From positions 1 to 9,778 of the forward strand of contig WRJP01000066.1 of NCBI GenBank assembly GCA_009778535.1: a DNA stretch of 9,778 nt, written 5' to 3'. The DNA comes from Propionibacteriaceae bacterium. Its GTDB lineage: Bacteria > Actinomycetota > Actinomycetes > Propionibacteriales > Propionibacteriaceae. The translations under genes and the position numbers were made by a program. This document shows positions 1-6,322 of the stretch, in pieces. The notes under the pieces are model-generated. The model was not told the origin of the DNA, did no database searches, and saw only the letters and a program-made list of their open reading frames with translations. Position 1 is the first letter of the stretch. Each line of letters opens with the position of its first letter.

Positions 1-1130
1 CAGCAAGTGGCAACGCCATAACCGCCACCTTTGCGGTGCAACAGCCGGGCGAGGTGCGAAATCAGCCGACCCCCGGATGCTCCCAAGGGGTGTCCGATTG
101 CAATTGCGCCGCCATCAACATTGACTTTACCGGGGTCAAGCTCAGGCCAATCTTTCATACAGGCCAAAACCTGAGCTGCGAAGGCTTCGTTGATCTCCAC
201 AAAGTCAACGTCCGCCCAAGTTATGCCAGCCCGCTTCAAAGCCATATTGGCCGCACCCACTGGGCCAATACCCATCAGATTCGGCTCCAAAGCTGCTACT
301 CCACGCGAGACGATACGGGCAAGCGGTGCAGTGGGAAGCGCACCCTCGGCACCAACCAACACTGCCGAAGCACCATCTGACAGCGGCGAGGAGTTACCAG
401 CGGTCACAGTGCCGTTCTCTTTACGGAAAGCTGGACGAAGCTTTGCTAAGGCTTCCAATGAAGTATCTGCCCGCATCGATTCATCAATAGTGATTGGAGC
501 ATCAGGAACTGCAATGACTTCACCTTCAAAACGACCTTCAGCCCACGCCTTTGCCGTCAACTGATGACTGCGTAATGCGAATGCATCTTGACTATCCCGA
601 TCAATGCCTGCCAAATCTGCAACCTGTTCGGCAGTCTCTCCCAGTCCGACGGTAAATTCCTTTGGCATTCTCGGATTGATCATCCGCCACCCCAAAGTAC
701 TCGAAAATACCGTTGCATCACCGACCGGATAACCTGTCTTGGGCTTCAACATTATCCATGGTGACCGCGTCATGGATTCCACACCACCAACGACCACGAT
801 GTTTGCGTCTCCGGTCTCAATCGCACGCGAAGCCTGGATTGTGCCCTCCAGACTCGACCCGCACAGCCGGTTGACGGTAGCACCAGGAACTGAGAGTGGC
901 AGCCCCGCCAGGATAGTGGCCATCCGAGCCACATTCCGGTTCTCTTCACCCGCGCCATTTGCGTTACCGAAAATGACTTCGTCAATCGTCGCCGGGTCGA
1001 GATCGGTGTTACGTTCGACCAATTCCTTGACGACTACTGCACCCAAATCGTCAGGACGAACGTCAGCTAGACCTTTACCAATCTTTCCAAACGGAGTCCG
1101 CAATGCGTCGTAAACAAACGCGCTACCCAT
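1..1130 (-). CDS. PcaF-like beta-ketoacyl-CoA thiolase (3' end beyond window)
   Basis: Thiolase-family acyltransferase, expected to cleave a 3-oxoacyl-CoA with CoA to acetyl-CoA and a shortened acyl-CoA. The frame is open for 376 residues from the ATG at 1130 to the left edge. It opens with AFVYDALRTPFGKIGKG and carries GEENRNVARMA, the nucleophile motif TVNRLCGSS, GGVESMTRSPW, NEAFAAQ and GGAIAIGHPLGASG with the catalytic histidine. The last complete codons read GVATC and the next codon begins TG, so the window stops inside the expected second catalytic cysteine (CxG motif). The N-terminal third and the GWRMINP stretch resemble beta-ketoadipyl-CoA thiolases (PcaF/PaaJ) more than acetoacetyl-CoA thiolases. 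A GAGAGG ribosome site lies 8 nt before the start. It is last of four visible operon genes, 28 nt after the kinase gene. Family is certain; substrate is inferred. Confidence 0.95.
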   Translation of the reverse strand, partial: MGSAFVYDALRTPFGKIGKGLADVRPDDLGAVVVKELVERNTDLDPATIDEVIFGNANGAGEENRNVARMATILAGLPLSVPGATVNRLCGSSLEGTIQASRAIETGDANIVVVGGVESMTRSPWIMLKPKTGYPVGDATVFSSTLGWRMINPRMPKEFTVGLGETAEQVADLAGIDRDSQDAFALRSHQLTAKAWAEGRFEGEVIAVPDAPITIDESMRADTSLEALAKLRPAFRKENGTVTAGNSSPLSDGASAVLVGAEGALPTAPLARIVSRGVAALEPNLMGIGPVGAANMALKRAGITWADVDFVEINEAFAAQVLACMKDWPELDPGKVNVDGGAIAIGHPLGASGGRLISHLARLLHRKGGGYGVATC

Positions 1131-1158
1131 CGTTAATACCTCTCGTAGTGTTAATGAA

Positions 1159-2859
1159 TCAGGCTATGGCCGCTACGACCAAAGCAAATGAAACTGCGCC
1201 AGCGTCGGGGGTTCCGATAGAGCGGGCACCGTGCAGCTTGGCACGTCCCTTAGCAGAAGCAAGGTCAGCGGTCGCCTGTGCTGCTGCATCTCCAGCTTTG
1301 ACGGCAGCCGCCCAAGCGGTGGACAAATCTGCGCCTTGCTGAACCTGCGCTGCCAACTCATCGGCGAACGGAACCATGGCATCCACCATGGTCTTCTCGC
1401 CAAGTTTTGCACCGCCACGGTTCAAGACCGCATCGCTGTATGCGCGAACAGCTTGAGCCACTAGCTGTGGACTAACTGCCGACGTGTCCCCAAGCGCCTG
1501 ACCCGCAGCAACCAATCCTGCACCCCACAGCGCACCAGAAGTAGCGCCAGCTACGTCTGACCAGGCATGTCCGGCCGAACTCAGTGTCGTTCCGGCACCA
1601 GCGCCGGCATCACAAATCTTTGTCGCAGCCGCTGCGGCTGCCCTCGCGCCAGTGACCATGCCTAAGCCGTGGTCGCCATCACCGGCCACCGCATCAATGG
1701 CTCCCAGTTTAGTTTCGTTAGAAACCATCGCATCAAACACCCGATTCATGGCTGCCGCAACCTTTGCTGCCAACTCCACAGACGCGTCAGATGCTTCGGG
1801 AATCTCCACGATTTCGTTTCCCAAGCCCTGGACTGCTTCGCGGCGCGGAGCGTCATCTTCTACTTGCCCACGGCTGAAGCAAACAATGTTGGCACCAGCA
1901 AGCCATAGCTGCTCCAACTCGTCATCGAGATAGGTCAAAGAAACCGAGAAGCCCTCCATGTCAAGGCTGGTTACAAACTCGCCGACTACCGGCGCAACCG
2001 AAGTCATTCCCACCGCAGCGAGCCGCTGGGCGACGCGACGATATACCACAGAAAGCTCGTCATATTTTGTCGAACCTAGACCATTTACCAGCACGGCTAC
2101 CCGCTGGCCAGCCACCGGAGCACGTTCTTCAAATAGTCCATCCATGAGGATGTCAGTGGCTTCATCGGCAGTCGTGACTGGTACTTCGTCTATGCCAGGC
2201 TCGCCGTGAATGCCTAAACCGACAGCCATTCGACCTTCTGGCACCACAAACAGCGGATCGTCCGCGCCTGGTAACGTGCAAGCTCCAAAAGCTACCCCAA
2301 AGGAGCGGGTTTGGGCGTTGGCCTCCACCATGACAGCTTCAACCTCGTCGAGTGATTTCCCGGCTTGCGCAGCCGCACCGACGATCTTCATTACCAAGAA
2401 TGCCCCCGCAATGCCGCGTCGTTCCAGATGCTTGTCGGGAGTTCCTGAAACAATGTCGTCAGTTACTGCATGCATCCGCACGTCAATACCCTCAGCGCGC
2501 AAGTCCTCGGCAGCGCCGCCGAAATGGAGAATATCGCCTGCGTAATTGATTGGGGCAAAGAGTATCCCGCCGCCATTATCAGCGGCTCGTGCCACGGCAA
2601 GAACTTGAGCCTGCGACGGCGATGAGAAAATGTTCCCGCAAACCGCCCCATGCAAGAACCCTTGCCCAACCCAACCAGCGAATGCCGGAAAGTGTCCAGA
2701 ACCGCCGCCGGAAACCACTGCCACCTGACCTTTCGGGCACTGGCTAGATCGCACGATTCCCGCGCCAACCACCGGCATTACCCTAGCGGCATTTGTAGCA
2801 GCGAAACCCTCTAACGCTTCCGAAACGAAATCTTCTTTTGCGTTTACCATTCTGGTCAT
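1159..2859 (-). CDS. Fused DhaK-DhaL kinase of the dihydroxyacetone/erythrulose kinase family
   Basis: ATP-dependent kinase for a small hydroxyketone, 566 residues in one chain. The DhaK domain (about 1-330) binds the ketone covalently. His218 in GIHGEPG is the hemiaminal-forming histidine, and His56 (SGGGSGH) and Asp109 (NYAGD) fit the acid/base pair of E. coli DhaK. The DhaL domain (about 345-566) has the Mg-ATP aspartates Asp389, Asp394 and Asp396 (IDAVAGDGDHG), then GEKTMVDAM, where GDKTM is usual, and a C-terminal RSIGTPDAGAVS. Around the active site SGHFPAF replaces the usual SGHEPAH, and NYAGD is preceded by PI rather than K. From memory, such variants (SGHYPAF) occur in an actinobacterial subfamily that includes erythrulose kinases, so dihydroxyacetone may not be the substrate. 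An AGGAGG site lies 5 nt before the ATG; a second in-frame ATG at 2850 is worse placed. It lies between CoA-transferase and thiolase genes. Confidence 0.93.
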   Translation of the reverse strand: MTRMVNAKEDFVSEALEGFAATNAARVMPVVGAGIVRSSQCPKGQVAVVSGGGSGHFPAFAGWVGQGFLHGAVCGNIFSSPSQAQVLAVARAADNGGGILFAPINYAGDILHFGGAAEDLRAEGIDVRMHAVTDDIVSGTPDKHLERRGIAGAFLVMKIVGAAAQAGKSLDEVEAVMVEANAQTRSFGVAFGACTLPGADDPLFVVPEGRMAVGLGIHGEPGIDEVPVTTADEATDILMDGLFEERAPVAGQRVAVLVNGLGSTKYDELSVVYRRVAQRLAAVGMTSVAPVVGEFVTSLDMEGFSVSLTYLDDELEQLWLAGANIVCFSRGQVEDDAPRREAVQGLGNEIVEIPEASDASVELAAKVAAAMNRVFDAMVSNETKLGAIDAVAGDGDHGLGMVTGARAAAAAATKICDAGAGAGTTLSSAGHAWSDVAGATSGALWGAGLVAAGQALGDTSAVSPQLVAQAVRAYSDAVLNRGGAKLGEKTMVDAMVPFADELAAQVQQGADLSTAWAAAVKAGDAAAQATADLASAKGRAKLHGARSIGTPDAGAVSFALVVAAIA

Positions 2860-2913
2860 TTCAGCCTCCTTGCTGGTTTTCTAACGTTTATTGCGTCTAT
2901 TATCTAAAATTCT

Positions 2914-3558
2914 TTATGCGAAATCGAGTGTAGCCCCGGTCGCCGCAATGAGTGCCTCACGGGTTAGGCCAGGAGCCATTTCTTCGACGACTAATCCGGC
3001 ATCCGTGACTCGAATCACCGCCAAATCAGTAACGATGAGATTCACACAACCGACTGCGGTGAGCGGCAGCGTGCAACGCTCTACGATCTTGGGATTGCCC
3101 TCGCGGTCTGTGTGCTTGAGCATGGCGATCACCGTCTTGGCTCCCACAGCCAAATCCATAGCGCCACCGACACCAGCTACCCGGCCAACCGCACCACTCC
3201 AGTTTGCAATATCGCCGTTGGCGGCTACCTGGAATGCACCAAGGATGGTGGCGTCCAACCGGCCGCCGCGTGCAACCATAAATGATGTCATCAGGTCGAC
3301 TACAGCCGCGCCTTCAATAACCTGAATCGGCAAAATGGCAGCGTCGATGATATCTGGGTCAACTGGTTCATTTTCTTCCAGGGCGCGATAGCCGATCAGT
3401 CCGTTTTCGCAGTGAAAAACGATCTGTTGTTCTGCGGTAATGGCGGCCGCGACCGAGACTGGCATGCCGACACCCAGGTTGATCACACTGCCTGGCGCGA
3501 GTCTACTGGCGACAACTTGAGCCTGCTCTGCTTTGTTCCATCCGGTAGGCGCGTTCAC
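2914..3558 (-). CDS. 3-oxoacid CoA-transferase, subunit B
   Basis: Beta subunit of a family I CoA-transferase, carrying the glutamate that forms the enzyme-CoA thioester. It has 214 residues, a normal length. Visible motifs are NLGVGMPVSVAAAI (about 27-40), catalytic Glu51 in HCENGLIGYR, VDLMTSFMVARGGRLDATILGAFQV, and the long conserved block GGAMDLAVGAK to CTLPLTAVGCVNLIVTDLAV. The start is GTG at 3558, overlapping the last bases of subunit A as GTGA, with a GGGAG ribosome site 7 nt upstream, so the two are probably translationally coupled. The usual sequence after the catalytic Glu is ENG(I/L)LG(M/V); here it is ENGLIGYR, and the short GLPTLVG-type segment is altered to GMPVSVA. The acid partner is not fixed by sequence: 3-oxoadipate, acetoacetate or another 3-oxoacid are possible. 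Confidence 0.95.
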   Translation of the reverse strand: MNAPTGWNKAEQAQVVASRLAPGSVINLGVGMPVSVAAAITAEQQIVFHCENGLIGYRALEENEPVDPDIIDAAILPIQVIEGAAVVDLMTSFMVARGGRLDATILGAFQVAANGDIANWSGAVGRVAGVGGAMDLAVGAKTVIAMLKHTDREGNPKIVERCTLPLTAVGCVNLIVTDLAVIRVTDAGLVVEEMAPGLTREALIAATGATLDFA

Positions 3559-4235
3559 TGCTGGGCTCCCGTCACAACGATTCGATCAACAAAAATCCCT
3601 GGTAAATGCACGTCGTCAGGGTTGAATGCCCCTGGCTGCACCACTTCGTCGGCTTGAACTATGGTGACCTTACCGGCTTGAGCCATGACCGGATTGAAAC
3701 CTCGGTTCGCGTAACGGAAGCGAAGGTTTCCGAAAGTATCGGCTTGCACTGCCCGAATGATTGCAAAATCCGCATGCAGCGGCATTTCCAAGACGTATTC
3801 GCGTCCGTTGATGACGCGCGTTTCTTTTCCTTCGGCAAGTGGAGTGCCTACGGACGTTGGCGTGTAAAACCCGCCCAGTCCGGCGCCTGCCGCCCGTAAC
3901 CGTTCAGCGAGTGTTCCCTGCGGCACGATTTCTAGCTCGACCTCACCGGCATCCAAGCGTTCCTTAAATTGGACTCCGCTGGCATGTACTGGGAATGTGG
4001 TCAGCACCTTCTTAACGCAGCCAGCCGCAAAGAGTTCTCCCACGTCGCCAGGTCTGCCCATACCGCAGTTATTGGTCGAAATCGTTAAACCTCGTATCCC
4101 TGACGCTGCAATAGCGCGAATCAGAATATCAGGAACCCCGATTCCGCCCCAGCCGCCAACATGAAGCGTCATACCATCTTCTAGGCCAGCTAACGCTTCT
4201 GTGGGTGAGGCTTTCACCTTAGAACGCAACCCCAT
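3555..4235 (-). CDS. 3-oxoacid CoA-transferase, subunit A
   Basis: Alpha subunit of the same heteromeric CoA-transferase, 226 residues. It moves CoA, classically from succinyl-CoA, to a 3-oxoacid. The glycine-rich CoA-binding segment reads HVGGWGGIGVPDILIRAI (about 25-42), followed by TISTNNCGMG, VQFKERLDAGEVELEIVPQGTLAERLRAAGAGLGGFYTPT and a C-terminal GKVTIVQADEVVQPGAFNPDDVHLPGIFVDRIV, all typical of PcaI/ScoA/AtoD. The glycine segment and the CGMG stretch differ from standard PcaI as I remember it, so substrate may differ. It is the first gene of the leftward operon. The ATG at 4235 has an AGGATGG ribosome site about 9 nt upstream, and a promoter with an operator-like palindrome lies just upstream. 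It overlaps subunit B by 4 nt. Confidence 0.95.
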   Translation of the reverse strand: MGLRSKVKASPTEALAGLEDGMTLHVGGWGGIGVPDILIRAIAASGIRGLTISTNNCGMGRPGDVGELFAAGCVKKVLTTFPVHASGVQFKERLDAGEVELEIVPQGTLAERLRAAGAGLGGFYTPTSVGTPLAEGKETRVINGREYVLEMPLHADFAIIRAVQADTFGNLRFRYANRGFNPVMAQAGKVTIVQADEVVQPGAFNPDDVHLPGIFVDRIVVTGAQQ

Positions 4236-4276
4236 ATAATCAATCCATCCTTTTATGGAATCAAAGACATAGTGCA

Positions 4277-4301
4277 GTTCGCCCAGCGAACACTAGTACA
4301 C
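4277..4301 (-). promoter_or_regulatory. Candidate IclR (PcaR-type) operator of the CoA-transferase operon
   Basis: The plus strand reads GTTCGC-CCA-GCGAAC (4277-4291), a perfect 6-bp inverted repeat with a 3-nt spacer. After 4 nt comes a third half-site, GTACAC (4296-4301), 19 bp from the start of the first. The same layout occurs at 9009-9033. The 15-mer agrees with the GTTCG-N5-CGCAC pattern I remember for the Pseudomonas PcaR box. It lies 41 nt before the subunit A start codon and about +16 to +30 from the predicted transcript start, which suits repression. That the local IclR protein binds here is inference. Confidence 0.6.
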
Positions 4302-4313
4302 TATACGCAGAAA

Positions 4314-4342
4314 ATCATTCCATGTGTCCGCATCACTGTCAA
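4314..4342 (-). promoter_or_regulatory. Predicted promoter of the CoA-transferase-kinase-thiolase operon
   Basis: On the minus strand TTGACA (plus 4337-4342, perfect -35) is followed after exactly 17 nt by AATGAT (plus 4314-4319, four of six matches to TATAAT). Transcription would start near 4307, just upstream of the palindrome at 4277-4291. An alternative -10, TATAGT (plus 4300-4305), overlaps the third half-site but has no good -35 box. Confidence 0.55.
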
Positions 4343-4449
4343 CGGCACCACTAAAATTTATTGCTTCTTGACACTAGGAAACAATTATCCACCGTTGCGG
4401 ATTGGTGTGTGTCTAATTTTTCAAAAACTTGAAAAGTATTTTCGAACTC

Positions 4450-4479
4450 TTCACGCCAACGACTGGAAATGAGTATAAT
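4450..4479 (+). promoter_or_regulatory. Predicted promoter of the maoC pair
   Basis: A perfect TATAAT at 4474-4479 is preceded after 18 nt by TTCACG (4450-4455), a four-of-six -35 match. Transcription would start near 4486 and leave a leader of about 105 nt that contains the palindrome at 4501-4515. The -10 is strong and the -35 weak, as is common for regulated promoters. Confidence 0.5.
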
Positions 4480-4500
4480 CAGAACGCATAAAGAACTTCT

Positions 4501-4515
4501 GTTCTCATTGCGCAC
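4501..4515 (+). promoter_or_regulatory. Candidate third operator, upstream of the maoC pair
   Basis: GTTCTC-ATT-GCGCAC has the same 6-3-6 layout as the palindromes at 4277 and 9009, with one substitution in the left arm and C at the variable position of the right arm (GCGNAC). The right part CGCAC equals the remembered Pseudomonas PcaR box half. It starts 21 nt after the TATAAT box, against 22 and 24 nt at the other two promoters. No GTAC half-site follows at +19, so it may be a weaker site. Confidence 0.45.
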
Positions 4516-4525
4516 ATATGCAATG
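4506..4525. repeat. Inverted repeat CATTGC-N8-GCAATG
   Basis: Perfect 6-bp arms separated by 8 nt in the leader of the maoC pair, overlapping the operator-like 15-mer. It could be part of a compound operator or chance. Confidence 0.4.
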
Positions 4526-4540
4526 GTAGCTTATGTGCTA

Positions 4541-4558
4541 AATCGCGTCGGTGCGATT
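4541..4558. repeat. Inverted repeat AATCGC-N6-GCGATT
   Basis: Perfect 6-bp arms with a 6-nt spacer, 32 nt before the maoC1 start. The right arm lies in GTGCGATT, the reverse complement of the AATCGCAC half of the remembered PcaR box, so it might be an additional half-site. As RNA it could also form a weak hairpin before the ribosome site. Confidence 0.4.
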
Positions 4559-4590
4559 GTTTCGGCGCTTATGAAGAAAGGTGCACGCCT

Positions 4591-5064
4591 ATGCTCGGCG
4601 GATATATCCACGATCTTGAGCCTGGCGACGTCCTCAAGCCGGTGCGTTATGTTCTGACAGCGGAACAAATCGCCTGGTATGCAGACGCAAACGAAGAGGA
4701 CGGCGACTGGTTCCACTCGGACGCAAACCCCTGGGGAAAGACAGTGCGTCCCCCCACAATGATTCATTCGGACAAAATGCGCATTCTGGAAGCCAACGTC
4801 GACAAAGAACGTCGGATTGCAGGCATGACTGGCGAAGGCCCGGATTTAACATCTGATGCTCGTATCCATTACGAGTACTTCGCACAGCAGCATTCACCTG
4901 CATATGTAGGTGAAGAAATGGTTGTTACCTGCCGCATAATCGACAAGTACATCAAGCGCGGCCGGGAATACCTGCATTACTACATGGAGGTACACACCGG
5001 CGACGGACGGCTCGTCACGTCCTACAATGACCTGACCCTACTGCGATACCAAAAGGCGGAGTGA
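4591..5064 (+). CDS. MaoC-type hotdog protein, N-terminal-domain type
   Basis: Small 157-residue hotdog-fold protein, probably one subunit of a heteromeric acyl-CoA hydratase/dehydratase. It matches the layout of the MaoC N-terminal dehydratase domain: YADANEEDGDWFHSD (30-44), then VRPPTMI (52-58, the usual PPT turn), then the second-half strands EYFAQQHSPAYVGEEMVV (95-112) and YYMEVHTGDGRLVTSYNDLTLLR. There is no canonical D-x-N-P-x-H dehydratase motif; a nearby Asp39 and His42 could replace it, but the spacing differs. The ATG at 4591 has a GAAAGG ribosome site 9 nt upstream. It is the first gene of a two-gene rightward operon, opposite to the rest of the cluster. Comparable split hotdog pairs are ChsH1-ChsH2 and HadAB. 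Substrate unknown. Confidence 0.85.
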   Translation: MLGGYIHDLEPGDVLKPVRYVLTAEQIAWYADANEEDGDWFHSDANPWGKTVRPPTMIHSDKMRILEANVDKERRIAGMTGEGPDLTSDARIHYEYFAQQHSPAYVGEEMVVTCRIIDKYIKRGREYLHYYMEVHTGDGRLVTSYNDLTLLRYQKAE

Positions 5065-5069
5065 ACAAC

Positions 5070-5531
5070 ATGGGAACTAAATTATTGGAAACTCCTGCGC
5101 CGTTGGCAGTTGGCGACATCCTCATTGGCCGCGAAGGCCCGGTAACCCCGAAGCAGTTGGTTGACTACGGCAGTGGATTCTTGTCGTCTGCAATCGGACG
5201 TCCGGTTGTGGTGGGAGCTAACATCCACACCGACGTCGAAGCCGCCAAAAAGTCAGGTTTGGAAGCACCCATCGTCGACGGAATGCTCTCCACAAACTAC
5301 CTGTCGAATATGATGACCCGCTATTTTGGCCGGGCATATGTAGAAAACGGCTCACTGCGGACGAAATTCATCAAGCCGATTCCGGCACTGATGGACATCA
5401 AAGTTCGCGGCAAAGTCGTCCGCAAGACCATGCAACCAACTGGTGCAATGCGGTACACCTTGGATGTTTGGGTAGAAGACCCCGACGGCAACATGCTTGT
5501 CGTTGGCGACGCTACTGTCGACACTCCGTAA
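5070..5531 (+). CDS. MaoC-like dehydratase hotdog protein, second subunit
   Basis: Hotdog protein of 153 residues from the ATG at 5070, expected to pair with the preceding gene product. The motif region reads GANIHTDVEAAKKSGLEAPIVDGML (about 49-73), which fits the hydratase-2/MaoC segment with the catalytic histidine, here His53, and the following helix. The usual catalytic aspartate five residues before the histidine is a valine (VVGANIH instead of GDxNPxH). The later part, FIKPIPALMDIKVRGKVV to DVWVEDPDGNMLVVGDATV, is typical of the fold. A GTG at 5061 would overlap the previous stop as GTGA, but GGAG at 5058-5061 sits 8 nt before the ATG at 5070, so I prefer that start. It ends 19 nt before the terminator hairpin. 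Reaction direction and substrate cannot be read from sequence. Confidence 0.87.
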   Translation: MGTKLLETPAPLAVGDILIGREGPVTPKQLVDYGSGFLSSAIGRPVVVGANIHTDVEAAKKSGLEAPIVDGMLSTNYLSNMMTRYFGRAYVENGSLRTKFIKPIPALMDIKVRGKVVRKTMQPTGAMRYTLDVWVEDPDGNMLVVGDATVDTP

Positions 5532-5550
5532 TCTACTAGGCACAAACAAG

Positions 5551-5602
5551 AAAACTTAAGAGGCTCTGTTCCGGTAAACCGGAACAGAGCCTCTTAAGTT
5601 TT
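5551..5602. terminator. Bidirectional intrinsic terminator, 24-bp perfect stem
   Basis: Arms 5551-5574 and 5579-5602 are perfectly complementary with a TAAA loop. The stem core (GAGGCTCTGTTCCGG) is GC-rich and its base is AAAACTT/AAGTTTT, so each strand ends in a T-run; the plus strand continues with TAGTTTTCTTTT. It lies between the convergent maoC2 and tctB genes, 19 nt after one stop and 17 nt after the other, and should end transcription from both sides. Confidence 0.93.
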
Positions 5603-5619
5603 AGTTTTCTTTTGTCCGA

Positions 5620-6273
5620 CTAGATACCTATCCTTGCAAGGAAAGGAATCGGAGCGGCTGGCAACATCAAGCCCAAGGCGTTAAACCCGAACCTTAATCC
5701 CAAGACCATCGCCGTAGGCACCAGTAGCTTCATCCACAGTTTGGTGTGATCTGGACCGGAGTGCATAAAAAACGCTCCATACAGCACGTAGCAAAGCGTG
5801 GTTAGGGTAAAACCAAGGCGCGGGAAAAGCAGCACATAAAGTATTGACAATACGAGGATGTTAATCACCCGCAGATAACCACGCGGATCAATATCCTGTT
5901 CGGCCTGCGACTCTAGTGAAGCTCTCGCCTCAGAGATTGCCATTAATATGCAGGTTACTAGCAGCAACCCGCCCACCAGAGCTGGGAACAATCCCAAATC
6001 TGGCATGGCGGTGCCATCGATTGCGGTGGTCATGAACCCTAATCGCAGACCCTCATACAGGCAATATGCGCCGATAGCTGCGATTAATACCGACATGATG
6101 ATCCGCGAGCGCTTAATTGCTTTTCGCCCGATCGGAAGATCCGGAACCTTTGCGGCCCACTTGCGGCCAAATGCAACTAACGGATGCACTGCCTTTTCAA
6201 CCTCAGCTGACGTGGCAGTTTCCACAGTGTCCACTTGAGTACTCATATCCTCAACGGTCTTCGTTTCGTCCAT
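5620..6273 (-). CDS. tctB: Tripartite tricarboxylate transporter, small membrane subunit TctB
   Basis: Small integral membrane subunit that works with TctA and the lipoprotein TctC to import a carboxylate, driven by an ion gradient. About 217 residues. Residues from about 58 on form four hydrophobic segments: IIMSVLIAAIGAYCLYEGL; LGLFPALVGGLLLVTCILMAI; INILVLSILYVLLFPRLGFTLTTLCYVLYGAF; and LLVPTAMVLGLRFGF. Before them lies a hydrophilic stretch of nearly 60 residues, acidic first and then basic (RKWAAK, GRKAIKRSR); TctB proteins are often nearer 150 residues without it. Two ATG codons are adjacent. AGGAGG lies only 2 nt before the one at 6276 but 5 nt before the one at 6273, so I use the second. 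It is last in the tctA-tctC-tctB operon. Confidence 0.9.
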   Translation of the reverse strand: MDETKTVEDMSTQVDTVETATSAEVEKAVHPLVAFGRKWAAKVPDLPIGRKAIKRSRIIMSVLIAAIGAYCLYEGLRLGFMTTAIDGTAMPDLGLFPALVGGLLLVTCILMAISEARASLESQAEQDIDPRGYLRVINILVLSILYVLLFPRLGFTLTTLCYVLYGAFFMHSGPDHTKLWMKLLVPTAMVLGLRFGFNALGLMLPAAPIPFLARIGI

Positions 6274-6322
6274 CATTGCCTCCTGTTGAGACCTGATTAG
6301 GGTTCATTCCACCAAAACAGCA

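Larger units (their letters stand above)
4236..4590. promoter_or_regulatory. Divergent regulatory region between the CoA-transferase and maoC operons
   Basis: This 355 bp stretch holds no convincing gene. Its small open frames lack ribosome sites and family-like composition. Near the left side are a leftward promoter (4314-4342) and a three-half-site operator candidate (4277-4301). On the right side are a rightward promoter (4450-4479), a related 15-bp palindrome (4501-4515) and two further inverted repeats (4506-4525 and 4541-4558). The middle part (about 4345-4445) is AT-rich and shows nothing further that I can read. Confidence 0.75.

Noticed and set aside
739..1113. Plus-strand open frame opposite the thiolase gene
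   Set aside because: It is antisense to a clearly conserved thiolase and is rich in Ser, Thr, Pro and Arg, as expected of a shadow frame; the same holds for the other open frames opposite the kinase, CoA-transferase, tctA and iclR genes.
4368..4388. TTGACA with AATTAT on the plus strand as a promoter for the maoC pair
   Set aside because: The spacer is only 9 nt, and nothing like a -10 box lies 16-18 nt after the TTGACA.
4272..4657. Two overlapping small open frames (4272-4472 and 4469-4657, plus strand) in the divergent intergenic region
   Set aside because: No ribosome sites, low-complexity or cysteine/threonine mixtures unlike neighbouring proteins, the second runs into maoC1 in another frame, and both cover promoter and palindrome elements.
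2914..5531. Itaconate degradation (CoA-transferase plus MaoC-type itaconyl-CoA hydratase)
   Set aside because: No citramalyl-CoA lyase is visible, the transferase is of the 3-oxoacid type rather than the itaconate type, and the route needs no thiolase or kinase. It remains possible only as a test substrate for the MaoC pair.
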